A DNA stretch of 64,000 nucleotides from positions 124,001 through 188,000 of the forward strand of contig NZ_NRSM01000002.1 of NCBI RefSeq assembly GCF_016584105.1, given 5' to 3'. A program made the translations under genes and the position numbers. Below the pieces are notes generated by a model. It had not been told where the DNA came from. It made no database searches and saw nothing but the letters and a program-made list of their open reading frames with translations. This DNA comes from Ectothiorhodospira shaposhnikovii. GTDB taxonomy: Bacteria; Pseudomonadota; Gammaproteobacteria; Ectothiorhodospirales; Ectothiorhodospiraceae. Below, piece after piece: positions 1-8,478 of this stretch (position 1 is its first letter; each line of letters starts with the position of its first letter).

Positions 1-928
1 CGGCAGATGTCAGTTCCCCCTGTACCTTTTCCAGTTCGGTGACATCGGAGAGGCATTGCGCCAGTCGCCGCTCGGCCCGAAGGTCGGAGACTACCCGGTC
101 CTTGTCCTCGAACTCGATTTCCAGTGCCGCGGCCAGGCGCCGGGTATCTTCCTGGACTCCGAGCCTCAATTCCGTGCTCAGCCCCTCGTTGAGACCGAAC
201 AGACTGTCCGCCGCCTCCAGCGCGACCTCGCTGACGTGATCACCATGACCCAGCGCATACGCCAGATTCAGCAATTTCACGAGGTGATGGGCGTCCCTCA
301 CGCGGGCCACCTCTGCCTGGTGGTAACGGACCGCATCCGACAGCAGGGAAGACAATCCCCAGTGCTCCATCAGGCGAGCCGCCTCATCGCAATGACTGCC
401 ACCATAGGCGCTGATTTCCCGGCGCAATAGATCCTGATCATCTTCGGTTGTGTCCAGCATATCGGGATAGCGGGTATTATCCTGAGCCAGACGTGCCAAG
501 CGTCCGAGATTCACCATCAATCCGCAGAGGTAGGCTTCTTCAGGGCGGGGGTAACGGGTGAGCGTCGCCAGAACCTGAGCCAGCGATGCCGTGATCAGGG
601 TGCTGCGCCAGATATCCTTGAGGTAACGGCGGTGACGCCGCCCCAGTTCATCAAAAACCTGTTGCATCGCGGCCGTCATCACGATGTTCTTTACCGTGCG
701 TTGCCCAAGAACCATGATGGCGCGGACGATGGAATGGCATCCCCCGGATCTGGCAAAGTGAGCGGAATTGGAAACCGCAATCAGACGTGCGGTCATGGCG
801 GGATCCTGCAGGATGATCTCGCCCAGGGTGGGCGGGTCAACCTGATCATCCTGAATGGCAGCCAGAATTTGCAGCAGGATCTGGGGCAAACTGGGCATCC
901 CGTCGGGAAGAGGTTTTGCCTGGCTCAT
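1..928 (-). CDS. HDOD domain signalling protein (3' end beyond window)
   Basis: Reading the minus strand from ATG at 928 gives an uninterrupted frame of 309 codons that runs off the left edge. The first ~210 residues look like an HDOD domain: an N-terminal segment around LPSLPQILLQILAAI, a region with DPAMTARLIAVSNSA, and a helical bundle ending near HHLVKLLNLAYALGHG. HDOD domains resemble HD hydrolases but lack the catalytic HD pair, and act in signalling and regulation. From about residue 270 the protein becomes a charged helix (LRAERRLAQCLSDVTELEKV) that looks like a coiled-coil linker, so an output domain such as GGDEF or a kinase may follow outside the window; that is inference. It is divergent from the MinD-like ATPase at 1180, with about 250 bp between them in which I see no gene. 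Confidence 0.8.
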   Translation of the reverse strand, partial: MSQAKPLPDGMPSLPQILLQILAAIQDDQVDPPTLGEIILQDPAMTARLIAVSNSAHFARSGGCHSIVRAIMVLGQRTVKNIVMTAAMQQVFDELGRRHRRYLKDIWRSTLITASLAQVLATLTRYPRPEEAYLCGLMVNLGRLARLAQDNTRYPDMLDTTEDDQDLLRREISAYGGSHCDEAARLMEHWGLSSLLSDAVRYHQAEVARVRDAHHLVKLLNLAYALGHGDHVSEVALEAADSLFGLNEGLSTELRLGVQEDTRRLAAALEIEFEDKDRVVSDLRAERRLAQCLSDVTELEKVQGELTSA

Positions 929-1179
929 GTTCAAAACATGGCCTGACCGGCATCGTCTTTCATACCATTATTTCCTTTTTTGTTGACTGACCACGGGGAT
1001 TTCACGGCGGAAAGATTCAATATTCCCACTTACTGAAACCCAAATATAGATTGAATTCTGAGATAAAGTACGCTTATCGGCAAACTCCCGTGAGGGAAAG
1101 ATATCTCGTACGGTCTATCGGTACACATCCGGATGCCCGGTCACCACGCCATGGCAACCTAGAAAAGCTGAAGTGGACC

Positions 1180-2325
1180 ATGCCCAGCCCTGTCAATCCA
1201 GAAACCATCTCCCGAAACTTGCAGGATTCCCCGCCGGAACCCGCCGCGGTCAGGGCGCCCCAGGTCATTGCCATCACCAGCGGCAAGGGCGGTGTCGGGA
1301 AATCCAGCATCGCGGTCAACCTGGGGATCTGTCTCTCCATGCGTGGACACAAGGTCTGCATCCTGGATGCGGATACGGGCCTTGCCAACGTCAGCCTGCT
1401 GCTGGGCATGAGGCCGGAGTACAGCCTGGAGCACGTGATCTCTGGAGAGCAGTCCATTGAAGCGGTGCTTCAGACCGGACCTCACGGCCTGAAACTGATT
1501 CCAGGCGCCAACGGCATCGCCGAGTGCGTGGATCTTGCCCCCCATCAGCGGCAACACCTGGCGAAAGAATTGTCCCGTGTCGAAAGCGAATTTGATTTCC
1601 TGCTACTGGATACTTCCGCGGGAATTTCCGATACCACGCTGGCTTTCATCGGCGCTTCCCATCACATGCTTCTGGTGCTGACACCAGAACCCACCTCGCT
1701 GACGGACGCTTATTCGCTGCTGCGTCTGGCCCTGCGTCAGGGGACGGTAAATTGCCAGGTTCTGGTCAACATGGTGGGCGACGTACATGAAGCAAGGGAC
1801 GTGTTTCAGCGTTTCAGCGGGGCGGTGGAAAAGTACCTGAAGGCCCGCGTGCACTTCCTCAGCTTCATCCAGCGGGATGAAAGCCTGCGCAACGCGGTCA
1901 TGCTGCAATATCCGGTGGTCCTGTTCCCTGAACACGACCCTTCTCACAGGGCATTCCAGCGGGTGGCGGATGCCCTGGAAAACACGCCCCACGAGGCAAA
2001 TCCCGTGCGCCTTTTCAGTCAGTGCTGGCTCAAGCCGACGGGAGCCGACGAAGGATCCGGCGACGCCAGCCTCCACGCCTCCGGATCCGATGACGGATCA
2101 CCCGCCGAAACACCACCCTCGCACACTCCGCGCTCGGAAACCCTGTTCAGCCGCGACGACTCCATCAGGACGGACGACCCAGGCCGGGTGCTACCGGCCA
2201 GTCATCATGCCTATGATGAAGCCCGTTTCGGCCCTCAACAGCAACTCACCGATCAGCTCAGGCAACTGGGGCGACAAGGAATCAGCCTGATGGACCGCCT
2301 GAGGCGACTGCAGAAATCGACTTGA
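1180..2325 (+). CDS. MinD/FlhG-like ParA-family ATPase with long acidic tail
   Basis: A deviant Walker A (SGKGGVGKSS) lies about 35 residues from the ATG at 1180. It is followed by the switch-type DADTGLANVSLLLG and a Walker B region FDFLLLDTSAGISD, as in MinD/FlhG P-loop ATPases, which usually work at membranes or poles. The frame is open back to 1051, but the extra 43 residues have no family character, so I place the start at 1180 just before the usual MinD N terminus; no strong ribosome site decides this. After the ATPase core (~residue 290) comes a Ser/Asp/Pro-rich linker of about 80 residues and a short basic amphipathic end (DQLRQLGRQGISLMDRLRRL). That end could be a membrane or partner hook (inference). 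MinCDE and flagellar neighbours are absent, so it is probably an orphan; the divergent HDOD gene is the only contextual clue. Confidence 0.8.
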   Translation: MPSPVNPETISRNLQDSPPEPAAVRAPQVIAITSGKGGVGKSSIAVNLGICLSMRGHKVCILDADTGLANVSLLLGMRPEYSLEHVISGEQSIEAVLQTGPHGLKLIPGANGIAECVDLAPHQRQHLAKELSRVESEFDFLLLDTSAGISDTTLAFIGASHHMLLVLTPEPTSLTDAYSLLRLALRQGTVNCQVLVNMVGDVHEARDVFQRFSGAVEKYLKARVHFLSFIQRDESLRNAVMLQYPVVLFPEHDPSHRAFQRVADALENTPHEANPVRLFSQCWLKPTGADEGSGDASLHASGSDDGSPAETPPSHTPRSETLFSRDDSIRTDDPGRVLPASHHAYDEARFGPQQQLTDQLRQLGRQGISLMDRLRRLQKST

Positions 2326-2355
2326 ATGAACCCGTGCCGACTTTACCGGCAAGGA

Positions 2356-2769
2356 TCATCTGATGAAATAACCACTCACTTTCCAGGTGCCGTTTTCCCG
2401 TCGGGGGGTCACGGTTTCCACCGCCTGCTGCTTGTTTTCGAACCGGGCATGGAAGCTCAGGACGATGTATTCACCATCCGGCGCACCCGGAAGGGATGTC
2501 TCTCGCCGGGCGTCCACAAGCTTCCTGTCGATGACCGAACCCATTCCTCCGCGGGCGGCCTGAATGGCCTTCGCCAAGGCATCGGGACTTGCGATCTCCT
2601 GCATAAGTGGTGACGACAAGTGCCACGCCTCAAGGATATCTCCCCTGTCAATGGCCTCAATCCATGCAAGCGCCGCTGCCTCGGCATGCTCCACATCCAT
2701 GTCCGCATGTACCGGCAGGCACAGCAGCAAGACAAGAAACAGTGGGAAAATTCGCATGGTTTTCATCAT
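2356..2769 (-). CDS. DUF4019 secreted protein
   Basis: 137 residues. The N terminus (MMKTMRIFPLFLVLLLCLPVHA) is a clear Sec signal peptide with probable cleavage after VHA. The rest is a small alpha/beta domain with the helix AAALAWIEAIDRGDILEAW and the ending RRENGTWKVSGYFIR, which is the pattern I associate with DUF4019. Biochemical function is unknown. It is likely periplasmic. It lies tail-to-tail with the MinD-like gene, with a palindromic repeat between its own start and the next gene. Confidence 0.75.
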   Translation of the reverse strand: MMKTMRIFPLFLVLLLCLPVHADMDVEHAEAAALAWIEAIDRGDILEAWHLSSPLMQEIASPDALAKAIQAARGGMGSVIDRKLVDARRETSLPGAPDGEYIVLSFHARFENKQQAVETVTPRRENGTWKVSGYFIR

Positions 2770-2855
2770 TGCCTCCTTACACTGGGATTATTCCTTCAAG
2801 ACATTCTGCATCGTCATTACCAAGTAGTCGAGCATCCCGTCACGGACGGAAAACC

Positions 2856-2895
2856 CCGGACTCCCGTCTTCGCGGCAGTGACGGCGGGAGCCCGG
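2856..2895. repeat. REP-like imperfect palindrome, copy A
   Basis: CCGGACTCCCGTC and GACGGCGGGAGCCCGG flank a core TTCGCGGCAGT and form an imperfect hairpin in the gap between the DUF4019 start and the 3' end of the 5'-nucleotidase gene. The 28 bases 2863-2890 match copy B (22991-23018) at 23 of 28 positions, and the core resembles copies at 26164-26195 and 42874-42892. This suggests a dispersed extragenic repeat family. It could also act as a terminator for the upstream minus-strand transcript. Confidence 0.55.
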
Positions 2896-2932
2896 TCCAG
2901 CATTTCAGCCGGCCCTAACGGGTCCGCCCTGC

Positions 2933-4696
2933 TCACTCAGCCAGCAAACGTCCTTCCAGTGCGTGTGTCACCGGTGAATGCCGTTCAAACTGCTCCACCA
3001 GGGCATCCAGCATCAACAGGAAGGTGTCCTCGCAGAAATTACCCTCCCGGGCACATGCCTGCTGTAAAGGCAGATAGAAATCACCGCCGCCGGCCAGAAA
3101 ATCGTTGGTCACCACCCGGTAGGTGGCATCGTAATCCAGCGGCTCGCCCCCCATCTCCACCGATCGCACCACCCCCCCGCTGCGCAGGGCACCATCACAG
3201 TCCCGCGGCGGCAGGGTGCCCGCCTGGATATCCGCCACCGTGCCCTGGCAGAAACGCACCACCATGCCGGCCACATGGGGCCAGGCCCCGCTGGAACGCA
3301 CGCTGTTGTCGGAAGGGTTGTAGGCCCAGGTGAGTCCGTTGTCCAGAGCCGCCACCAACTCCTCGCCCGTCACGTCCACCACCTGCAGGGTGTTGCCAAA
3401 AGGCAATACCGCCAGGACATCCCCGAAGCTCACATCTCCCTGGTTGATGGAGGCGCGGATGCCACCACCATTGGTCAGGGCCACCTGCACATTCAGGCCA
3501 TCCAGCTGAGGGTAGGAGAGCATGGCATCCGTCACCAGATTCCCCAGGGGCATCTCGGTGGAACGCACTCCGGGAATCCGGGCGCCATCAAAAAACAGCC
3601 CGGCGGAACCAATGATGACGTTGGCGAATTCATCCACCGGCGCCCGGTATGCCGCCACCCTCCCCACCAGGTCGGCATCCTCCGCCACCGACAGATCGGC
3701 GACAATGGGCCCACCCGACCAGCCGGAAACCCGACCCTCGTCATCGAAGGTCACGTCCAGGCGCCCCAGCACCCGAGTCCACTCCCAGGCACTGACCACC
3801 AGGGTAGTGCCCCCGTCCCGATCGGTGACCACCGCCGGATAGGGGCCCCGGATCTGATCATGGCTCCACTCCGGGAGTTCCTGCGGGTCTCCCAGCAGCA
3901 CATGATCATGCCCGGACACAATGATATCCACCCCGGACAACCGGGCGGCCAGAGCCACATCGAGACTGTGATTCACGTGGGAGAGGAGGATGAAATGTTC
4001 AATGCCCTCTTCCTGTCGCAGCCGGTCCACTTCCGCCTGGACGCTGCTCACATAGTCCCGGAAGATCACACCGGGTCCGGGACTGGAGATGTTACTGGTG
4101 GTGTCGGTCAGCAGGCCAAGAATACCGAAGCGTACCCCGGCGCGTTCTATGATGGCGGAGGGCTGAACCTGCATGGCCAGCCCCGGCTCCCCGCTCAGAT
4201 CCAGATTGGTAGCCACCACCGGCAACCGGATGGACTCCGTGGCCCGGTCCACACCGGCGATGGTCACTGGCTGGCCGGTGAAACGGTCGGTCAGATTGTC
4301 CGGTCCCAGATTGAACTCGTGGTTACCCAGGGTGATGGCATCGTAGCCGATGGCGTTGAGAAACATCACCGCCTCCGCCCCCTTCCAGGCATTCCAGAAG
4401 ATGGTGCCCTGGGAATAATCACCGGCGTCCACCAACAGTACATTGTCCGCGCCCCGTTCGGCACGCACCTGCTCCACCAGGGTCTTGATCCTGGCCACGC
4501 CGCCCAACTCCGGTGCGCCTCCCGAAGCGGCAATGGGTTCCAGTCGGGCATGGATGTCGTTGGTATGGAGCAAGGTCAGGCTGACCTCGGGAAAACGAGC
4601 ATCAGGCCTGGCGTTCCCGGAATCCGATCCGGAATTGCAGGCACTGAACAGCAAGGAAACCACGACACTCAGGGCAATCAATGCAGGGCGTTGCAT
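2933..4696 (-). CDS. Lipoprotein 5'-nucleotidase / metallophosphoesterase (UshA-like)
   Basis: 587 residues. The signal ends in a lipobox (LLFSAC, Cys20), so this is a lipoprotein, probably in the periplasm or outer membrane. The N-terminal calcineurin-like domain has LLHTNDIHARL (Asp47 and His49 as metal ligands), GNHE (124-127), a SHVNH segment and SGHDH. The C-terminal nucleotidase domain carries NLVTDAML and ALTNGGGIRASI, which normally bind the nucleotide base. Family members hydrolyse 5'-nucleotides, UDP-sugars or cyclic nucleotides outside the cytoplasm; the exact substrate cannot be read from sequence. It is monocistronic, minus strand, divergent from gltA. Confidence 0.92.
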   Translation of the reverse strand: MQRPALIALSVVVSLLFSACNSGSDSGNARPDARFPEVSLTLLHTNDIHARLEPIAASGGAPELGGVARIKTLVEQVRAERGADNVLLVDAGDYSQGTIFWNAWKGAEAVMFLNAIGYDAITLGNHEFNLGPDNLTDRFTGQPVTIAGVDRATESIRLPVVATNLDLSGEPGLAMQVQPSAIIERAGVRFGILGLLTDTTSNISSPGPGVIFRDYVSSVQAEVDRLRQEEGIEHFILLSHVNHSLDVALAARLSGVDIIVSGHDHVLLGDPQELPEWSHDQIRGPYPAVVTDRDGGTTLVVSAWEWTRVLGRLDVTFDDEGRVSGWSGGPIVADLSVAEDADLVGRVAAYRAPVDEFANVIIGSAGLFFDGARIPGVRSTEMPLGNLVTDAMLSYPQLDGLNVQVALTNGGGIRASINQGDVSFGDVLAVLPFGNTLQVVDVTGEELVAALDNGLTWAYNPSDNSVRSSGAWPHVAGMVVRFCQGTVADIQAGTLPPRDCDGALRSGGVVRSVEMGGEPLDYDATYRVVTNDFLAGGGDFYLPLQQACAREGNFCEDTFLLMLDALVEQFERHSPVTHALEGRLLAE

Positions 4697-4877
4697 GGGG
4701 GGCTCCCGTCAGCATGATATTTCACTCCAAGGTTGCCCCAGCAATATGACCACGGCGTGATGATTCGGACAGTGATCCATGACAGTCCACACCATTGCAG
4801 AATGATGCCTGGATTGAATATCTTCATGCATCATTACCCACACACCGAACCATCCCTCACCCTCCCTGGAGGTCCCC

Positions 4878-6203
4878 ATGACCAGCCTGACCCCATCCAC
4901 ATCACGAGGCAACGCCACCCTGACCCTGGACGGGCAGACCATCAGCCTCCCCGTGGTGGAGGGCAGCGAGGGCGAACGCGCCATCGACATCTCCAGCCTG
5001 CGCGGCCAGACCAACCACATCACCCTGGACCCCGGCTACGGCAATACCGGCAGTTGCGAAAGCGGCATCACCTTCATCGACGGCGACAAGGGCATCCTGC
5101 GTTACCGGGGCATTCCCATCGAGGAATTCGCCGACAGCTCTTCCTTCATCGAAGTGGCCATGCTGCTGATCAACGGCACCCTGCCCACGGCAGAGGAATA
5201 TGCCTCCTTCTCGGCGGACCTGACCCGCTTTGCCAACATCGACGAAGGCATGAAGTATCACTTCCAGGGTTTCCCCCGGGCCGCGCCGCCCATGGCCATC
5301 CTGTCCGCCATGATCAACGCCCTCTCCTGCTTCTATCCGGAACTCCATGAACTGGAGGACGAGCGGCAATTCCGCCAGGCCTCGGCCCGCCTCATCAGCA
5401 AGGTTCGCACCATCGCGGCCTACGCCTACCGGCACTCCAAGGGCCTGCCCTACATGTATCCCCATCCGGCGATGCGGTACGTGCCCAATTTCCTGCACAT
5501 GCTGTTCTCCCAGCCCTATGAACAGTACGTCTGTCCGGAGATCGTCAGCAAGGCCCTGAACCTGATCCTGATCCTGCACGCGGATCATGAGCAGAACTGT
5601 TCCACCTCCACCGTGCGCATGGTGGGTTCCAGCGGCGCCAACCTGTTCGCCTCCTGCGCCGCCGGGGTCTGCGCCCTGTGGGGGCCGCTGCACGGCGGCG
5701 CCAACGTGGAAGTGCTCAACATGCTGGAACAGATCCATCAGGGCAACATCACGCCCGAGGAATACGTCAAGCTGGCCAAGGACAAGGACAGCAAGGTGCG
5801 GCTGATGGGCTTTGGCCACCGGGTCTACAAGAACTTCGATCCCCGCGCCCAGATGCTGCAGAAGATCGCCCAGGAACTGGTGCCGGTACTCAACCGCAAC
5901 GATCCCCTGCTGGATATTGCCCGCCGGCTGGAGGAGATCGCCCTGTCGGACCCCTACTTCGTGGATCGCAAGCTCTACCCCAACGTGGACTTCTACAGCG
6001 GCATCATCCTGCGGGCCATGGGCATTCCCACCAACATGTTCACGGTGATCTTCGCCATCGGACGGCTACCCGGCTGGATCGCCCACTGGTGGGAACAGCA
6101 CCAGGCGCCGGGTAGCCGGATTGCGCGGCCACGGCAGATCTACACGGGGACCACCGATGCCCATTACCTGCCCATGGAGGAGCGGGTCCGTCAGGGCGAA
6201 TGA
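4878..6203 (+). CDS. gltA: Citrate synthase
   Basis: 441 residues, the usual length for the hexameric, NADH-sensitive Gram-negative enzyme. It condenses acetyl-CoA with oxaloacetate at the entry of the TCA cycle. Visible catalytic elements are His272 in GPLHGGANVEVL, His314 in GFGHRVYKNFDPRA and Asp371 in PNVDFYSGI, plus the LILHADHEQN segment. The ATG at 4878 follows an excellent ribosome site (GGAGGT at 4868-4873). No other TCA gene is adjacent. The 180-bp gap to the divergent nucleotidase gene should hold the promoter, but I see no strong hexamer pair there. Confidence 0.97.
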   Translation: MTSLTPSTSRGNATLTLDGQTISLPVVEGSEGERAIDISSLRGQTNHITLDPGYGNTGSCESGITFIDGDKGILRYRGIPIEEFADSSSFIEVAMLLINGTLPTAEEYASFSADLTRFANIDEGMKYHFQGFPRAAPPMAILSAMINALSCFYPELHELEDERQFRQASARLISKVRTIAAYAYRHSKGLPYMYPHPAMRYVPNFLHMLFSQPYEQYVCPEIVSKALNLILILHADHEQNCSTSTVRMVGSSGANLFASCAAGVCALWGPLHGGANVEVLNMLEQIHQGNITPEEYVKLAKDKDSKVRLMGFGHRVYKNFDPRAQMLQKIAQELVPVLNRNDPLLDIARRLEEIALSDPYFVDRKLYPNVDFYSGIILRAMGIPTNMFTVIFAIGRLPGWIAHWWEQHQAPGSRIARPRQIYTGTTDAHYLPMEERVRQGE

Positions 6204-6215
6204 TCCGTCCCGCGC

Positions 6216-6743
6216 TTACTCCGCCCAGGGGAACCGCAGCGCCGCAAGCTTCCAGGAGAAGGTCCCCTGGCGCACCAGCACCAGATCCACTTGCTGCAGG
6301 GGATCATGCTCACTTTGCATGGTGACCACGAACCGGTCCAGACCCGAGTACCCCATGCGGGTCCGGGTCTGGCCCTGGGAAGTGAAACTCATGCCACGGC
6401 CATCGGGCTCGGGGATATACCCCTCCATGATGGTGGATATCCCGGCAGGAGACACCACCGCATCCACCAGCGGCTTGAGCAGCGCCCCCGCCACGGCCAC
6501 GCCGAGTCCCCCGAAGGGGTTGTCCCGACGAAAATCAGCCAGTTCCTGGGCAAGAACCTGATTGAGTGTCTGCCGCACGTCTTCCCGCAGGGCCGGGAAA
6601 TTCACATGACGGGCCAGCTTATCGGCATCCCGGGATTCCACTGCCGCCTGCATCTGGGACACGGTGTGGTAAGGGGCGTAGTAGTACCAGCCACCGAGTG
6701 CGAGCAAACCTGCAATGACCAGGGGTTTGATAAGCATTTTCAT
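6216..6743 (-). CDS. DUF2939 protein
   Basis: 175 residues with an uncleaved-looking signal or anchor (LIKPLVIAGLLALGGWYYYA) followed by the family start YHTVSQMQAAVESRDADKLARHVNF, typical of DUF2939. The remainder (VRQTLNQVLAQELADF, then a glycine-rich helix GGLGVAVAGALLKPLVDAVV) also fits. Function is unknown; the protein probably sits in the inner membrane facing the periplasm. It is convergent with gltA, 12 bp away. Upstream of its start lie two perfect small hairpins (6775-6796 and 6797-6811). Confidence 0.75.
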   Translation of the reverse strand: MKMLIKPLVIAGLLALGGWYYYAPYHTVSQMQAAVESRDADKLARHVNFPALREDVRQTLNQVLAQELADFRRDNPFGGLGVAVAGALLKPLVDAVVSPAGISTIMEGYIPEPDGRGMSFTSQGQTRTRMGYSGLDRFVVTMQSEHDPLQQVDLVLVRQGTFSWKLAALRFPWAE

Positions 6744-6844
6744 AGAAGCATGACCGTATGAGCTGAACTGGAATGGCCGGGAATCAGTGCCCGGCCCCCG
6801 TCGTCGACGGGTGAAATCGGGAAAATCGCTGATATCCTAGCGGA

Positions 6845-7030
6845 ATGCGCAGCTTTCAGCATGGGGACATGGGGGTGGCGGCAGGCAGGGCTCACTGAAA
6901 GACCGGAAATCCCACCGACCTTTTCAGGGGCGACTCCGGACACATCACGAATCCAAAGACACCCGACGGGTTCGACGGGCAGCGCTTCAAGTACCTGTAC
7001 GATACCGCCGAAGGATTACCCGGTACCTGA
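6845..7030 (+). pseudogene. Interrupted small reading frame with in-frame TGA
   Basis: ATG at 6845 opens a frame of 17 codons ending in TGA (6896-6898). The same frame then continues for 43 codons to TGA at 7028-7030. The second part (including GDSGHITNPKTPDG and FDGQRFKYLYDTAEG) has the balanced composition of a real protein rather than an antisense shadow, and no start codon of its own. Its last 15 bases overlap the 3' end of cbiO on the other strand. I do not recognise the family. Most likely it is a decayed gene fragment; readthrough or recoding at the TGA cannot be excluded but lacks support. Confidence 0.35.
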
Positions 7031-7702
7031 TGCGGAACCTGCCGACCAGCGGAGATCCTGGTGCACACAACCGCCGGACAGGGCCAGCACACGGGGTGCG
7101 ACCCTTTCCCGAAAGGCGGCATCGTGGCTGACCAGCAGGATGGTCTGAGGAAGGCTCAGCAGGATATCCACCAGGCGGGCTTCGTTCTCGGGGTCCAGCG
7201 CATTCGTCGGCTCATCCAGCAGCAGCACCTCCGGATCCATGGCCAGGACGGAGGCAAGGGCGACCAGCCGCTTTTCGCCGCCGGACAGCCGGTGGGTGAC
7301 GCGGTCGCGCAAATGCGTGAGGTGCATCGCCTCAAGCACGCGTTGGACGATGGCCAGCGCCTCCGAAGGGGTCTTGCCAAGGTTCAGCGGACCGAAGGCG
7401 ATGTCTTCGACCACCGTGGGGCAGAAGAGCTGATCGTCGGCATCCTGAAATACGAGACCCACGCGGCGGCGCACCTCGTGGAAGTCCGACTCCTCGCGCC
7501 GGACCCGACCGAAAACCGCCACGGTGCCCCGCTGCGGACGCCGCAACCCGAGCACAATCTTCAGCAACGTGGATTTGCCCGAGCCATTCGCCCCCACCAG
7601 TGACACGCGTGCACCAGGCTCCAGTGTCAGCGAGGCGCCACACAGCACCGGCGCCTCACCAGGATAGGAGAAATGGATATTTTCCAATTTTATCAATGCC
7701 AT
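7016..7702 (-). CDS. cbiO: ECF transporter ATPase (cobalt/nickel type)
   Basis: 228-residue ABC ATPase: Walker A GANGSGKST, Q-loop in VGLVFQDADDQLF, signature LSGGEKRL, Walker B EVLLLDEPT and H-loop LLVSHDA. The FQDADDQLF stretch is characteristic of energy-coupling factor (ECF) A-components such as CbiO/NikO. Hydrolysis powers metal uptake by the membrane components. It overlaps the cbiQ stop by 10 bp and is last in the operon cbiM-cbiL-cbiQ-cbiO. Only one ATPase is present, so it should work as a homodimer. The cobalamin riboswitch at the operon start argues for cobalt rather than nickel. Confidence 0.92.
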   Translation of the reverse strand: MALIKLENIHFSYPGEAPVLCGASLTLEPGARVSLVGANGSGKSTLLKIVLGLRRPQRGTVAVFGRVRREESDFHEVRRRVGLVFQDADDQLFCPTVVEDIAFGPLNLGKTPSEALAIVQRVLEAMHLTHLRDRVTHRLSGGEKRLVALASVLAMDPEVLLLDEPTNALDPENEARLVDILLSLPQTILLVSHDAAFRERVAPRVLALSGGCVHQDLRWSAGSASGTG

Positions 7703-8475
7703 ACAGAATCAAAGCCGAGAAGCCCCCCACAGACCGCCAGGAGGCCCACGGCAAAGGCTGCATCCGCTGCCGTCAGGTGAAAAGGATGGGGTAGTAAAAG
7801 ACGGCCCGAAAAGCCCCGGCACTTCATCGCCTCAAGGATGCGCTCCGCGCGGTCGATCGCCCGGACCAGCATCATGCCCACCAGATAGCCAAGGCTTCGG
7901 TAGCTGTGCCAGTTGCTGGCCGGCCGGAACCCCCGCACCTTCATCGCCTCCCGCAGGCGCAGGTATTCGCCCTGCAGCACATGGATGTAACGAATGGTGA
8001 ACATGAGCAGATGGATCAATGTTGTCGGGCAACGCAAGGCGTGCAGTGCATGGCCGAGGGTCGCCGGCGCCATCGAGCCCACCAGCGTCATCAGGGCCAG
8101 AATCACGGCATTGGCCGTCAACGCGATCTCGACGGCACGGAACACCCCCTCCCGGGACGCCGTCAGCCCCCACAGTTCAAAGGCAGGCTCACCCGGCACG
8201 GTGAACGGCAGCAGGACCAGCATGAACAGGATGAATCCGTCCATCATGGCCACGCGCCTCAAGGTTCGCCATGGCGGCTGCCGCGACAGGAACAGGAAGG
8301 CCAGAGACACGGCGCACGCAAGACAAAGCGCAACAAGGCTGGAGAGCCCGACCACCGTCACGGCGAAACATAGCGTGGCCACGATGCGCAGGCGTGGATC
8401 GAGCCTCCCGATGACGCTGCCGGCGGCGGTGGCGCCGTCCGGCTCCGGCAGGCCGGTAAAACGCAGATGTCCCAT
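7693..8475 (-). CDS. cbiQ: ECF transporter transmembrane T-component
   Basis: 260 residues with about five or six hydrophobic segments (IVATLCFAVTVVGLSSLVAL, VILALMTLVG and others). It carries the two coupling-helix motifs of CbiQ-type T-components, EAMKVRGFRP and EAMKCRGFSG, in which the Ala-x-x-x-Arg-Gly pattern docks on the ATPases. RLDPRLRIV near the start is also typical. It couples CbiO to the substrate-binding CbiM. It starts 3 bp after the cbiL stop and overlaps cbiO, consistent with translational coupling. Confidence 0.9.
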   Translation of the reverse strand: MGHLRFTGLPEPDGATAAGSVIGRLDPRLRIVATLCFAVTVVGLSSLVALCLACAVSLAFLFLSRQPPWRTLRRVAMMDGFILFMLVLLPFTVPGEPAFELWGLTASREGVFRAVEIALTANAVILALMTLVGSMAPATLGHALHALRCPTTLIHLLMFTIRYIHVLQGEYLRLREAMKVRGFRPASNWHSYRSLGYLVGMMLVRAIDRAERILEAMKCRGFSGRLLLPHPFHLTAADAAFAVGLLAVCGGLLGFDSVWH

Positions 8476-8478
8476 CCG

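Noticed and set aside
3275-4717. 480-codon open frame on the plus strand
   Set aside because: Antisense to the lipoprotein 5'-nucleotidase gene.
4795-4823. TTGCAG with a possible -10 before gltA
   Set aside because: Best -10 at normal spacing matches only about three of six bases.
6896-6898. Selenocysteine codon reading of the in-frame TGA
   Set aside because: No Cys/redox motif around it and the downstream stem is weak; kept only as an interrupted frame.
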